A DNA stretch of 64,000 bases from Conoideocrella luteorostrata (lineage: Eukaryota > Ascomycota > Sordariomycetes > Hypocreales > Clavicipitaceae). Shown here one piece after another: positions 43,542 to 54,233 of this stretch (positions are counted from its first letter, which is position 1; every line of letters begins with the position of its first letter). Location of the stretch: assembly GCA_032433595.1 (NCBI GenBank), contig JASWJB010000257.1:1-64000 (forward strand). Direction: 5' to 3'. The translations under genes and the position numbers were made by a program. Below the pieces are notes generated by a model, which was not told the DNA's origin, made no database searches, and saw nothing but the letters and a program-made list of their open reading frames with translations.

Positions 43542-43870
43542 TTATCTGGAATAGATATTAGGAGAACCACATGCAGGACACACAATGTGATACCCCGTTG
43601 ATGGATCACCCGAAGTATAGCCCGCCCTGCAAACACAATGAAAGATGCCGTCTACTACCATACCAGAGGTGCTTGGATCACACTTATTGTTTCCCGCGTT
43701 TCCATCACAGGTTGGGCAGGTGGCTTGTCTGACGCGGTAGTAGATGAGGACGTAGCACTGGTAGAATGACGATTTGTAGTAGGAGTAGCTCCGGTAGGTG
43801 GCGGTGGGCCAGGCTTATCTGTAGGGCGAGAACGTGTAGAAGGCTTCGTCGACGTTGGTTTAATTGAAGT
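43542..43870 (-). pseudogene. Thr/Pro-rich linker plus Cys-rich module, frame broken
   Basis: On the minus strand a Thr/Pro/Ser-rich stretch (TSIKPTSTKPSTRSRPTD, then PPPPTGATPTTN and TSATSSSTTASDKPP), typical of an O-glycosylated linker, is followed in another frame by a compact Cys-rich module (TCPTCDGNAGNNKCDPS, then FHCVCRAGYTSGD and YHIVCPACGSPN) that stops at 43542. Seven cysteines occur in about 50 residues. No intron explains the frame change and no start is found upstream, so this is a damaged secreted or wall protein gene. Confidence 0.45.
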
Positions 43871-44303
43871 ACATCATATCAGCTACTGATGAGATTACGG
43901 TGCTGGTACCGTGGCAAAAGGCGAAAATGAGTTGGGGGCTTGGCTGACCAAGCCGGAGTAGTTGCATTAACATTGTACTCAAACGGGACGAACAGCGCTT
44001 TGTCACTATCTCTGAGTTAAATACCTGGGAGCTAGGCCTCGGAAAAGCGGCAGCTCATAACCATGCTCGATGCTATTTTGTATGTCATCAGTGGTTATAA
44101 TTGCTCTGCACTACGCGATCCGACACTTATAGCCTTATCGTGCAGCCACGCCAATCACACAACCTCTTGGGATGAGGGGTAAAGCTTCGTCAGCCTCGCT
44201 GAGCACTTCGCACTGGAAACCACTTTGCTGCTCAATCTCAGCCCCAATAATCCAGCTCAAGGGCCAAGGCTGCTATTCTAATCGATGATCATCGTATTAA
44301 AAA
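43871..44303. other. promoter region of the NLR gene
   Basis: No gene. Presumed NLR promoter and leader. Confidence 0.3.
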
Positions 44304-47300
44304 ATGGCAGGCCTGGACCCCCGACTCTACACTGTGGCATGGATCGCCCCTCTCGAAATTGAGGCGCAGGCGGCCATGCACATGCTGGACCACAGACATC
44401 CTGGCCACTTTCCCGTCAGTCGAGGCGATGACTATGTCTTTCAGGCCGGAGATGTTTGCGGACATAATGTTGTCATCGCCACCCTACCCGCGGGCCAGGA
44501 ATACGGCACAGGATCCGCCGCTGCTCTCGCCGGCCAGATCAAGAAATTCTTCCCCAACCTTTGGTTTGGACTGCTGGTCGGCGTTGCTGCTGGGCTGCCT
44601 CGGTTATCCGGACCCAGGCTGCGTGACATCCGCCTCGGCGATGTTTTGGTAGCTTTGCCTGAAGGTGATAGTGCCGGCCTCGTAGCCTATGACCTGGGTA
44701 AGGAGACAGGAACAGATGGCTTCCAGCTATTGCGATTCGGCCACGTTCTAGCAAATACCGAGACTGTTATTAGATCTGCAATTGGGAGTATTAAGCTTTA
44801 TGCACCGGACGACGCAAAGATCTTCCTGCCGTACTATGAGGCTATGAAGCATAAGAAGCATGCCAATGGGACATTTACCGACCCGGGCCAAGACCAAGAC
44901 CGGCTATTTGAGGCTGATGAGGCTGGAACAGAGAGAATTGTCCGCCGAGACCAGCGAGCACAAGATAGACGCACTCAAGTCTGGTATGGGCCGATTGGCT
45001 CTGGCGAGAAGCTGCTGAAAGATGCTTCAAAGAGGAGCGAACTGAGGGATAGGTACGGTGTGATTGGGCTGGAGATGGAAGCGGCCGGGATGATGAATCG
45101 CATCCCCGTAGGCGTCATTAGAGGAGTTTGTGACTATGGGGATGAGCATAAGAACAACAACTGGCAACCTTATGCGGCCGCTATGGCGGCAGCGTATGCC
45201 AAGTCGGTTTTAAACGAGATCCGTCCGACTCCGGACCAAGCTGGACTCTCCCGACAGATCCAAAACCCAGCTTCCAATGGTATGGTAACCTTTTCTGTCT
45301 GCTTTATAAATGAAGGTTGCGAAGAGATAAATACACGTCTAGGCCACAAGCTAATTATACTATATCTTTGCTAGGTGGGAGACCACGAAACTTGACATTT
45401 TCAAGTCACTGCCGCTAATTGATCATAGGCAATCCATATTTTTATATTCCTTTGAAAACAAACAAAAATTTTGTTGGACGCAGGCATGTTATATGCGCGC
45501 TCATGACCAAGCTTTTTACGCAACCACACGATTCGAGAGTGGCTCTTTGGGGCCTCGGTGGGATTGGGAAAACGCAGGTCGCTCTGCAGGTTGCGTCCCA
45601 AACGAAGGAACATGATCGAAACTGTTCCGTTTTCTGGGCCTCAGCTGTCAACATTGCGTCTTATGAGCAAGCATGCAACGAGATTATGAAGGTCGCCGCT
45701 ATTCAAGGCGATAAAGACGAAAATGCCAAAGAAACAGTCCGGCGATACCTCAACTCGACACAATCAGGACGATGGCTACTTATTGTTGATAACGCAGACG
45801 ACGGTGATGTCATCTTTGGGACTTCGGAGCAACTTGGTGGTTGCGTCGACTTTCTGCCAAGCAGTGATGAGGGACGGATCCTATTTACATCGAGAAGTCG
45901 CAAGGTAGCAGTTCAACTGGCAGGCGGGGGGGCCATTTGCCTGGAAAAGCTTGCACCTGATGAAGCGATGCAATATCTAGCAGCGTCACTGACGCAGGAT
46001 AGCCTTGGGGATATGGCTAAAGCAGCAAAATTATTGGATAAGCTTCTGTATCTCCCGCTTGCCATTACGCAGGCCGTGGCATACATAGCCGCGAACGGTA
46101 TTTCTGTCGGTGAATATCTCCAGCTTTTCGAAAATACCGATCAAGATCAGATCGAGTTACTGAGCAGCAGCTTCCGAGACGAAACACGATATGCAGAGAG
46201 CCAAAATGCCATAGCGACGACTTGGCTGATTTCATTTCATCAAATCAGCAAAACTGATAAGTGCGCGTCAAATCTATTGCGGTTTATTGCGTTTATTGAG
46301 CCAAAAGCGATACCGCAGTCGATACTACCCTGGCAGGGAACAGAACAAAGAATGACAGCGGCAATAGGGTCTCTAACTGGACATGGGTTTTTAGAAAGAC
46401 GAGAGTCGCGCTCCACATTCGATATGCATAATCTAGTGCATCTAGCAACACGAGTGTGGATTGAAAAGGAAAATAATGTGGTTTCTTGCCAGCTAGTCGT
46501 GCTCACACGCCTTGCCAATGTATTTCCTACCCATGATTGGGAAAACCGTGACCTTTGGAGGCAGTACTTGCCACATGCTCTAAGAGTACTTCGTATACGC
46601 GCTGACAAGGTGGAAAGAGCCTATTGCGACCTTGGGCATTGGGTGGGCTATTGCCTGAGCGCCGACGGGCGGATCAAAGAAGCAATCAAGGTGCTGGAGC
46701 AGGTAGCCGCTCTTCGGACAGAGACACTAGGAGAGAGCCACCCGGATAAACTTGCATCGCAACATGCACTTGCAATTGTATACGAAGCCAATGGACAAGC
46801 TAAGGAGGCAGTTAAACTACTGGAACAAGTGGTCGCAATTTATGACGAGACACTAGAACAGAGTGACCCGAACCGACTTGCATCGCAACATGAACTTGCA
46901 GTAGCATATAGGTCCAATGGGCAGGCTAGGGAGGCACTTAGGCTGCTCAAGAAGGTGGTTGCTATTGAAGAGACAACACTAGATGAGAGCCACCCGGGTC
47001 GACTTACATCGCAGCATGCACTTGCATTGGCATATGAAGCTAATGGGCAGGCTCAAAAGGCAATTAGGCTCCTAAAGAAAGTGGTTGCTATTAGAGAGAA
47101 AACACTAGAAGAGAGCCACCCGGATCTGCTCACATCGCAACATGTACTTGCAACATCGTATCAAGCTAATGGACAGGCAAGGGAGGCCCTTGGGCTACTA
47201 AAGAAAGTAGTTGCTATTAGAGAGAAAATACTAGAAGAGAGCCACCCGGATCTACTTACATCGCAACATGCACTTGCGGTGGCATATAGATCCAGTGGGC

Positions 47301-47728
47301 AGGCTAAGGAGGCACTTGGGCTACTAAAGCAGGTGGATGCTTTTGAAGAGGCAACACTCGAAGAGAGCCACCCGCATCGACTAATAACACAGCATGAGCT
47401 TGCAATAGCATATGAAGCTAATGGGCAAGTCAAGGAGGCAATTGAGCTGCTAAAGAAAGTGGTTGCTATTGGAGAGAAAACACTAGAAGAGAGCCACCAG
47501 GATCTACTTGCATCACAACATGAGCTTGCATTAATATACGCAGCTAATGGACAGGCCGGGGAGGCCCTTGTGCTACTAAAGAAAGTAGTTGCTATTGGAG
47601 AGAAAACACTAGAAGAGGGCCATCCGTATCGACTTGTGTTGCAGCGTGCGCTTGCATCAGTATACGAAGCCAACAGACAAACTGAGGAGGCAACTCAGTC
47701 GCTACGACAGAGAGCCGCTACTGAATAG
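44304..47728 (+). CDS. NLR: nucleoside-phosphorylase-like (PNP_UDP) domain, NB-ARC, TPR repeats
   Basis: Two exons, 44304-45279 and 45429-47728, with a 149-nt intron in phase 1, giving 1091 residues. Residues about 8-315 form a PNP_UDP domain (YTVAWIAPLEIEAQAAM, VATLPAGQ-like segment, VGVAAGLP, GLEMEAAGMMNRIPVGVIRGVCDYGD). NB-ARC follows: P-loop GLGGIGKTQ (about 366-374), Walker B LLIVDNADD (about 442), GRILFTSRSR, LPLAITQAVAYI and an MHN motif in FDMHNLVHLATR (about 657). The C-terminus from about 732 has eight complete and one partial 42-residue kinesin-light-chain-type TPRs, each with YEANGQAKEA and ESHPD...SQH. This PNP/NB-ARC/TPR design is a known fungal incompatibility and innate-recognition architecture; ligand and output are unknown. 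All motifs are intact. Confidence 0.88.
46650..47690 (+). repeat. near-identical 126-bp TPR-coding tandem repeats
   Basis: Eight to nine units of 126 bp inside the NLR gene. Stretches such as AAGAAAGTGGTTGCTATT and ACACTAGAAGAGAGCCACCC recur almost unchanged, so the repeats are far more alike than TPRs usually are, implying recent amplification or concerted evolution. Confidence 0.8.
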
Positions 47729-49236
47729 ATAATAGTAGAGTGGGTTGGTGTATTTCAAGATATTTTATGAAATATTAGCCAGACTATCCCAGGATATGAG
47801 GATAGAGTCCCTCTTGACCTTGTCATCCGTGTTCTTGGCTAACTTTTCTATCTTGGTCCCGGGTGACAGTAGGCTTAGCATGCTGATTAGCCATGATACT
47901 GCTGGAATTACATTAGCAGCTATACTAATTAGCTTTTGCAGTGTGCTATACCTACTGGGTTCTTCGTAAGCTTTGTATGCTTTAATACTCTCCCGTCTAT
48001 TTAGCGGTTGCCTTTTATTGCACTATAATTCACCACCGCAGGCGTGAAGAGGGTGGATACGCTACTTGGCCGAGATAAATTTGCGATCTGTGGATCATGG
48101 GTTTTGGTTAGTTTCTGGGCGATTGTGGGATGAAAAGGGAGTGCTATTAGACGCGATAAAATTTATTGTTATAATTGCTGTTTATTATTGCTATTTATTA
48201 TGTCGCTGTACTGTTTTATCGCGCGGCCATACCGGCGCCGAGGCCTATCTCACACGCGGCCACGACCTGGATGCCACACACCGCACATCCACAAGTGCTA
48301 GACTACTGTAACCCAGTAGTTATGGTTGGTCAATGTCCTCCGGCAGGGTACAGCCGGTATTTAATATATTTTTTTATAATAAGATGAGTCCATGAGGACA
48401 GTAAAAAGAACTAAAAAATTAAACCTTGCATTGTATGAAACATGAGTTTAGCAGAGACAGTTCGCGCAGCGTTCACGCAATTGATGGATTGTTCCAATAG
48501 CCCAAATCCACGCGGCAACAAAGTCTGGAGTACCGGTGGTAAAATTACAGAGGAGCACATTAATGGTCACAATGGCCAAAATCATCTCATCCTCGTTTCG
48601 GTGTTACGAAGTTGAAGGAGGGTACTGTTCAACAAAGTTCCTCCTCAGTTTGACTAGCTGAAGCGAGTCAACTTTGGCCAGCATGGAAAGCCGTTATCGT
48701 GCCCATGGGTGCCTAGAGATGCCGTTCTCTGTGTCACAGAAACGGCAAGAGCTCTTGTCTAGCCCGCCCATCAAGATGGCTTGTTTGCTCGACACAAACA
48801 AGTCCCGGAATGCCGTCAAATCCTTTGGTCATGGATGCTGTCGACAGGCCACCGGTGTCAAATGAACATTTCCTGCTGGGCCGTATCTACAAGTAGTAAC
48901 ACCTTCCGGTGCTGACTGCATATTTTCAAGGCCAGGGGCAACAGCAGCTACAGCTGCCGTTAACTTTATGCATTTATGAGAGCTCAATACGCTTGGTGGA
49001 CCCGCAATGATGCCGCGCGGTTTGTGGGATTGCGGCAACTTGCGTATACGACAGTCGTGCAACATACAATACCTAGCAAACACTGTAACCCGAGCGTTTC
49101 AGACAAGACTTCCAATAGTTGCCCCTGGAGCCCTAAGCGCAGCATATAGATAGAGCCATGATGGAATCGAGCCAAATGATGCCGCATCTCCCTTTACCAT
49201 CGGGCAAGATACCCATACACAACGCACGGAACCAAC
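47729..49236. other. 1.5-kb AT-rich spacer
   Basis: TpA-rich DNA with TTATTATTGCTATTTATTATG-type stretches (in part), consistent with RIP-like decay. No gene recognised. The last 100 bp presumably carries the promoter of the fusion gene. Confidence 0.35.
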
Positions 49237-52200
49237 ATGGCCACGATCGAGTCCTTGAAGTGGTCCCTTAGGCAGGAAGCCACAGAAACGACATCTTCTC
49301 AGACGCATTCGTTGTCCGACGAACAGTACCGCATCGGGTTCGACACTCTGATGCAGGGCTTGGAACGGACGACATACGAACACTTCATTATCCCCCAACT
49401 TTCTTCGCTGCTTGTCCCTCTATTCAACTCGCGTACCAGTGTGTCGGTGCTAGAAATCGGACCTGGCCCCAAGAGCGTGCTTGAATATCTGCCCGGCTCT
49501 CTGAGACGCAAAATCAGTAGGTACGCCGCGTTTGAGCCCAACAAAGTGTTCGCTACAATGATGGAGGAACGGCTCTGCTCTACGTCTGATACGGAGGCCT
49601 TCCTGCCCTGTCTGAAACATCTGCCCGACATTTATCAAATCCCATTTGCCCCAGACAACAGCAACCCGTCGATCGGGAGCAATGGCGCCAGCAAATTTGA
49701 TGTTGTCCTGTTCTGCCACAGCATGTACGGAATGAAGCCCAAGCGAAGGTTCATCGAACGGGCGCTTACAATGCTTCCTGAGCAGCCACAAGACGGAATA
49801 GTGGCGGTTTTTCATCGCGACAAGACTCTGTGCCTCGACGGCTTAGTGTGTCATCGAACTGCGTCGTTTCCTATCGGGATGGTCAGTGTCGCGGATGACG
49901 ACGCAGTACTCGACAGCTTTGCGCCTTTTGTCGCCGGGTTCGTCATGCAAGATGTGGACGCTGGCATAGCTGTCGGATCTGGATGGCGCAAGGTATGCCG
50001 CGCCTTGGGCCGTCGCGACAATGTCCATCCAGGTCACCTCTTGTTTAGCTCACCCAACATGATGATGGCCCTTACTCGGCACGCAGCCTCGTTGTCGGAG
50101 CTGACGGCGCAGGTACCCTTGGTCAGTTGGGGAAACCGTGTGAAAAACCGAGAGTGTCGCTCCATTCATCCCGCTTCAATCATGAGGCCAACAGATATTG
50201 GTCAGCTCCAGGAGTGTGTTTATTGGGCTCTGGACCACCAAGTCGGCCTGACCGTTGTTGGTGGTGGCCACAGCGGACATTGTCTCCAGCCAAACGTTGT
50301 CTCGCTCGACATGAGCGCCTTTGACCAAGTAGATATTCTTGCCGCCGAAGAAAAGGAAAGGCCCGGTTCTGGCTCTGGCCCCCTGGTTCTCGCCGGGGCC
50401 GGCTGCAAGTCGGGGGACATCATCAGCAAGGCCATGGCGGCGGGCTTAACGGTCCCCCTGGGATCCCGCCCGAGCGTTGGCGCCGGACTGTGGCTACAAG
50501 GCGGCATTGGGCACCTCGCTCGGATGTACGGGCTTGCGTGTGACTCCATCGTCGGCGCTATCGTGGTCAGCGTGTCCTCTGGCGAGGCCCTTTGCGTCGG
50601 CTATGTACCAAGCCAACACCTTCCGGCCGGCGTCGTGCATCCGGAGAACGGAGATGATCTTTTATGGGCCCTGAAAGGTGCCGGAACCAACTTTGGCGTC
50701 GTGGTTAGTGTTACTTTCAATGCCTACGCGGCTGCGACCTATTCGATTCGAAACTGGGTTATTCCGCTGAACGACAACTGGGAGGCGCAGCGCAGGCTCG
50801 CTGATTTTGATGACCTCGTCGCTACAAAGCTCCCGCGAAACTGTTCCGCAGATGCTTACCTGTATTGGGATTCAGGCAGGCTGCGTCTTGGCGTGACAAT
50901 GTTCGAGTCTTCCACCTCTACGCTCGCCTGTGAAGCACCCACGCCTATTTCCGCGCCAGCACGTAGAATTCTAGGGCCGGAAAACAGTATCAGAATCGTG
51001 GACGGCGTTGGGCTGTTTGACACCGAGATGTACATGTCCGAGATGCACGGTGGGCATGGCGGCGGCAAGACCTCCTCGTTCAAGCGATGCATATTCCTAA
51101 AGGGCATCGGCGCAGAGAGGGCCGCCCATATCCTAGTGGCGGCGGTAGAGACTCGCCCCTTGCCATTCTGCTACATTCATCTGCTGCATGGAGGCGGAGC
51201 GGTTGCTGACGTGGCAGAGGGTGCTACTGCTTTTGGCTGTCGAGACTGGGACTTTGCCTGCGTGATAACTGGTGTGTGGCCCCGCGACCAGGATGGGACG
51301 CCAGTTGCTCGAGCTGCCGTGCAATGGGTTTACAATGTCGCCCTGGCTTTGTTGCCCTTGAGCAACGGAGCTTATGGCGCTGACCTCGGGCCGGACCCGA
51401 GAGACGCTGCGCTGGCTGTCACGGCCTTTGGACCAAATCGGCCGCGTTTGGCCCGTCTCAAACACCGTCTGGACCCGGGCAATGTGTTGGCTTACGCTTG
51501 CCCACTCCCGAAAGTGCTGACGGAGCAGAAGCTCATCATTCTTGTCACGGGAGATTTCGGCGCCGGCAAGGACTACTGCGCCGCCACCTGGGCCTCAATG
51601 CTCGGGCATAGCACATACAACCACAGAAGCCTCAGGGCGCGCGCAGTCAGCATCAGTGATGTGGCCAAGAAGGAATACGCAGCGGCTACCGGTGCAGATC
51701 TGGACCGCTTGCTTCGGGACCGTGCCTACAAGGAGCAACACCGGCCGGCGTTGACGGCTTGGTTCCAAGCCCAGGTGCAACGGCGGCCTCAACTACCAAC
51801 GGAGCATTTTTTGGGCGTTGTCTCGTGCAACGCCTATGATGTAGACGTGCTGTTCGTCACTGGCATGAGGGACGAGGCCCCAGTTACAGCCTTTTCGCAT
51901 CTGGTACCAAACAGCAGACTGCTCGAGGTCCGCGTCAGAGCAAGCAAAGTGACGAGGCAGTTCCGTCGAGGGCGTGAGGGCAGTCATGACGTTGACAAGG
52001 ACAACAACAAAGACACGCGCAGCAGCAACAGTCCTTGTCTCGTCTTCAACAATGAGACGGAGGGAAACGACGCAGTAAGAGGTTTTCTTGAACGCCATCT
52101 GCTTCCCTTCTTCCACGAGGACCTGCAGCGACTCACCAGCATGGTGCGCCCAACACTCGACTTTCCACGCCAAGGCATCGAGTTCCGCCATGTGCTCGAC

Positions 52201-52704
52201 ATCGCCCAGCAGCCAGGCGGGCTGGCCCTGTGCACGGCTCTGCTGCAATCTCATTTCAGAGGCGACTGGGCCAAAGTCGACGCAATGGCCTGCTGCGAAG
52301 CCGGCGGCTTCATCTACGCATCGGCGCTGGCAGCGCGAGTCGATGTGCCGCTGGCCTTGATCCGCGAGGCCGGCAAGCTCCCTCCACCCACCATCTCCGT
52401 TGCCAAATCTTCGTCCTACATCTCACAGCCTGCGGCATCCGGCGTTCCGAGCGAGAAGAGGATTGAGATGGCTCGGGATGCGGTCTCCAGCGGCGCGTCG
52501 GTGGTGGTGGTGGACGATGTGCTTTCCACCGGGGAGACGCTTTGTGCGGTGCTGCAGCTCCTGGAGGGCGCTGGAGTCGGCGCGGAGCTTGTCAGCGTGA
52601 TGGTCGTGGCTGAGTTTTCTGTTCACTGTGGCCGGGAGCTGTTGCGACAGCGTGGCTTTGGCAGAGCCAACATCCAAAGCCTCATGGTGTTTGATGGCGT
52701 CTAG
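49237..52704 (+). CDS. four-domain fusion: methyltransferase-like, FAD (BBE-type) oxidase, phosphomevalonate-kinase-like, adenine phosphoribosyltransferase-like
   Basis: One uninterrupted 1155-codon frame. (1) Residues about 40-270: class I SAM methyltransferase-like, motif VLEIGPGPKS near 70 and FDVVLFCHSMYG. (2) About 285-755: FAD-binding PCMH/berberine-bridge-type oxidase with VVGGGHSGHC (about 339-348; His for covalent FAD), SRPSVGAGLWLQGGIGHL where the second flavin-linking Cys is Ser, and the BBE ending RLKHRLDPGNVLAY (about 740). (3) About 765-920: a P-loop domain, TGDFGAGKDYCA near 770 and LDRLLRDRAYKEQHRPALTAW, matching animal-type phosphomevalonate kinases. (4) About 950-1155: an APRT-like domain, FPRQGIEFRHVLDI (about 975) and PRPP loop VVVVDDVLSTGETL (about 1088). 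All key motifs look intact. I recall no characterised enzyme with this full set; the product is unknown. No introns or signal peptide. Confidence 0.8.
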   Translation: MATIESLKWSLRQEATETTSSQTHSLSDEQYRIGFDTLMQGLERTTYEHFIIPQLSSLLVPLFNSRTSVSVLEIGPGPKSVLEYLPGSLRRKISRYAAFEPNKVFATMMEERLCSTSDTEAFLPCLKHLPDIYQIPFAPDNSNPSIGSNGASKFDVVLFCHSMYGMKPKRRFIERALTMLPEQPQDGIVAVFHRDKTLCLDGLVCHRTASFPIGMVSVADDDAVLDSFAPFVAGFVMQDVDAGIAVGSGWRKVCRALGRRDNVHPGHLLFSSPNMMMALTRHAASLSELTAQVPLVSWGNRVKNRECRSIHPASIMRPTDIGQLQECVYWALDHQVGLTVVGGGHSGHCLQPNVVSLDMSAFDQVDILAAEEKERPGSGSGPLVLAGAGCKSGDIISKAMAAGLTVPLGSRPSVGAGLWLQGGIGHLARMYGLACDSIVGAIVVSVSSGEALCVGYVPSQHLPAGVVHPENGDDLLWALKGAGTNFGVVVSVTFNAYAAATYSIRNWVIPLNDNWEAQRRLADFDDLVATKLPRNCSADAYLYWDSGRLRLGVTMFESSTSTLACEAPTPISAPARRILGPENSIRIVDGVGLFDTEMYMSEMHGGHGGGKTSSFKRCIFLKGIGAERAAHILVAAVETRPLPFCYIHLLHGGGAVADVAEGATAFGCRDWDFACVITGVWPRDQDGTPVARAAVQWVYNVALALLPLSNGAYGADLGPDPRDAALAVTAFGPNRPRLARLKHRLDPGNVLAYACPLPKVLTEQKLIILVTGDFGAGKDYCAATWASMLGHSTYNHRSLRARAVSISDVAKKEYAAATGADLDRLLRDRAYKEQHRPALTAWFQAQVQRRPQLPTEHFLGVVSCNAYDVDVLFVTGMRDEAPVTAFSHLVPNSRLLEVRVRASKVTRQFRRGREGSHDVDKDNNKDTRSSNSPCLVFNNETEGNDAVRGFLERHLLPFFHEDLQRLTSMVRPTLDFPRQGIEFRHVLDIAQQPGGLALCTALLQSHFRGDWAKVDAMACCEAGGFIYASALAARVDVPLALIREAGKLPPPTISVAKSSSYISQPAASGVPSEKRIEMARDAVSSGASVVVVDDVLSTGETLCAVLQLLEGAGVGAELVSVMVVAEFSVHCGRELLRQRGFGRANIQSLMVFDGV

Positions 52705-54233
52705 AGTTGTAATCTATGCGGGCGGACCTGTAAGCTAATAGATGTGTCCGTACCTATCAATAGACCTAGATTAAGACGTTAGTTTGGTTCGCAAGTAGCT
52801 AGTGCCTGCATGAAATATGAAATATCCTAGACATTGCCAAGGACCATACCATTTGTCGACTCGATGCAGACTACGTGCTTCAGAACGGCGGCCATCCGTA
52901 CGGAGCTGTGTCGTTACCACTTCATCTGCCTGACTGACCAGCTCCTCGTCGGTAACGGCATGTCCTGGATCATAGGCGCAGCAATTTCGCCATCATGTAA
53001 GCATCCATTTATCTTCAATTCAATGACGCCCCTATCATTTTTGCTTATTATATCTCCCGGCCCAACATTCAGCGCTCCAACCCGAGGGCAGGTAAAAGCC
53101 GAAGTCTCAAAAAGAGGGGTTGCCATCACAGACGGTCCAAGTGTCGTAAAAGAGACACCATCGCCCTGTCACTCCAGCAGTTCCTAAAATGTTTATTTTT
53201 TTCCCACGATTATGCGGGACTCACCACCAATTCGTCATTTTCTTAGCCTTGGGTGAGCAAGCATGTATGTATGCATGCCTCACCAGATAATCGAAGAGCC
53301 GAGTTTATAAAAACCCCCCGCTGGAACAGTTAAACGCATACTCCTTCGCCATCAGCTAAACGACGGAAATGCCAACGGGTACGCTTGAACGGCACTCAGC
53401 GCCATCCCTCACTGTCTCTCACCCCACATGAGCCGCGACCAAACAAAAAATCCCGATCGCAAGCGCTGGAATGTGAAACAGGAGGGATGACAGCATTCCA
53501 ATCACCGTGGTCTTCAATCCTTATACAGAACAGATTGCCTACTGCTCGCTCTGAAAACTATAACCCGTGTCTATCAGTACCTTTAGAGAATCAGTCAATC
53601 AGGCACAAAATTTTATGTGGCTGACAATTAGCAGATGCTTGGTCGGCTTGCGCCATTCCATGAACGACGTTCGTCCGCGGCGCTTACAGGGGGCTTCCGT
53701 TGCAGGCTGTCTCGGAGATTCGGAAGGGTTAAGTCGCTTTTTTTAATAAGTTCTGAATCCATGTAAGTGATCATATTCTTTCTTCCACACTGACAGCCCT
53801 AGAGCACCGATCCACAACAATTTTGGAGAAGGCTGGGAGCTTCAACGTAACTTCTTGTTCTGCTAGCCCGGCGCACTAGGTGAGAAACACTGTGGTTGTG
53901 ATGCTCGAGTCTTTACTTTCTGCAAAAAGGGGGATTCCAAATGAGCTGCATCAAAGATTCTAGTAATCCAAAAGCCAAAAAATGAAAATCGGCAATACTC
54001 AAAGGATTTCAGGGATGCTGACTGCATTCCTCAAAGCTCTTAGAGAGCTGTAAAGACTCTTCCAACTACCCGCTTCGTGTATATCTCATTTATAAAGTCT
54101 TGATCATCCCATCGTAACCTCAACTTACCGAACAGTACACACGTTTTTTACAGTTCGTCAACGCTGTGTACCGGCCATTCGATTGCCCCTTGTCCATTTA
54201 TTAGTTTTCGCCGACTTGTCACCTCGTACCAAT
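52705..54233. other. 1.5-kb spacer, no gene seen
   Basis: Short frames at 52834-53187 and 53385-53624 have no recognisable content. The last part is the promoter and leader of the secreted repeat-peptide gene. Confidence 0.35.

Noticed and set aside
47161..47673. 170-codon minus-strand Cys/Ser-rich frame
   Set aside because: Antisense shadow of the near-identical TPR repeats of the NLR.
46650..47690. CRISPR-like array
   Set aside because: The regular repeats are 126-bp coding TPR units in frame within a eukaryotic NLR, with no spacer structure.
49237..52704. Two adjacent genes mis-joined
   Set aside because: There is no stop codon, frame change or promoter-like gap between the FAD domain and the kinase-like domain; the linker is only about 20 residues.
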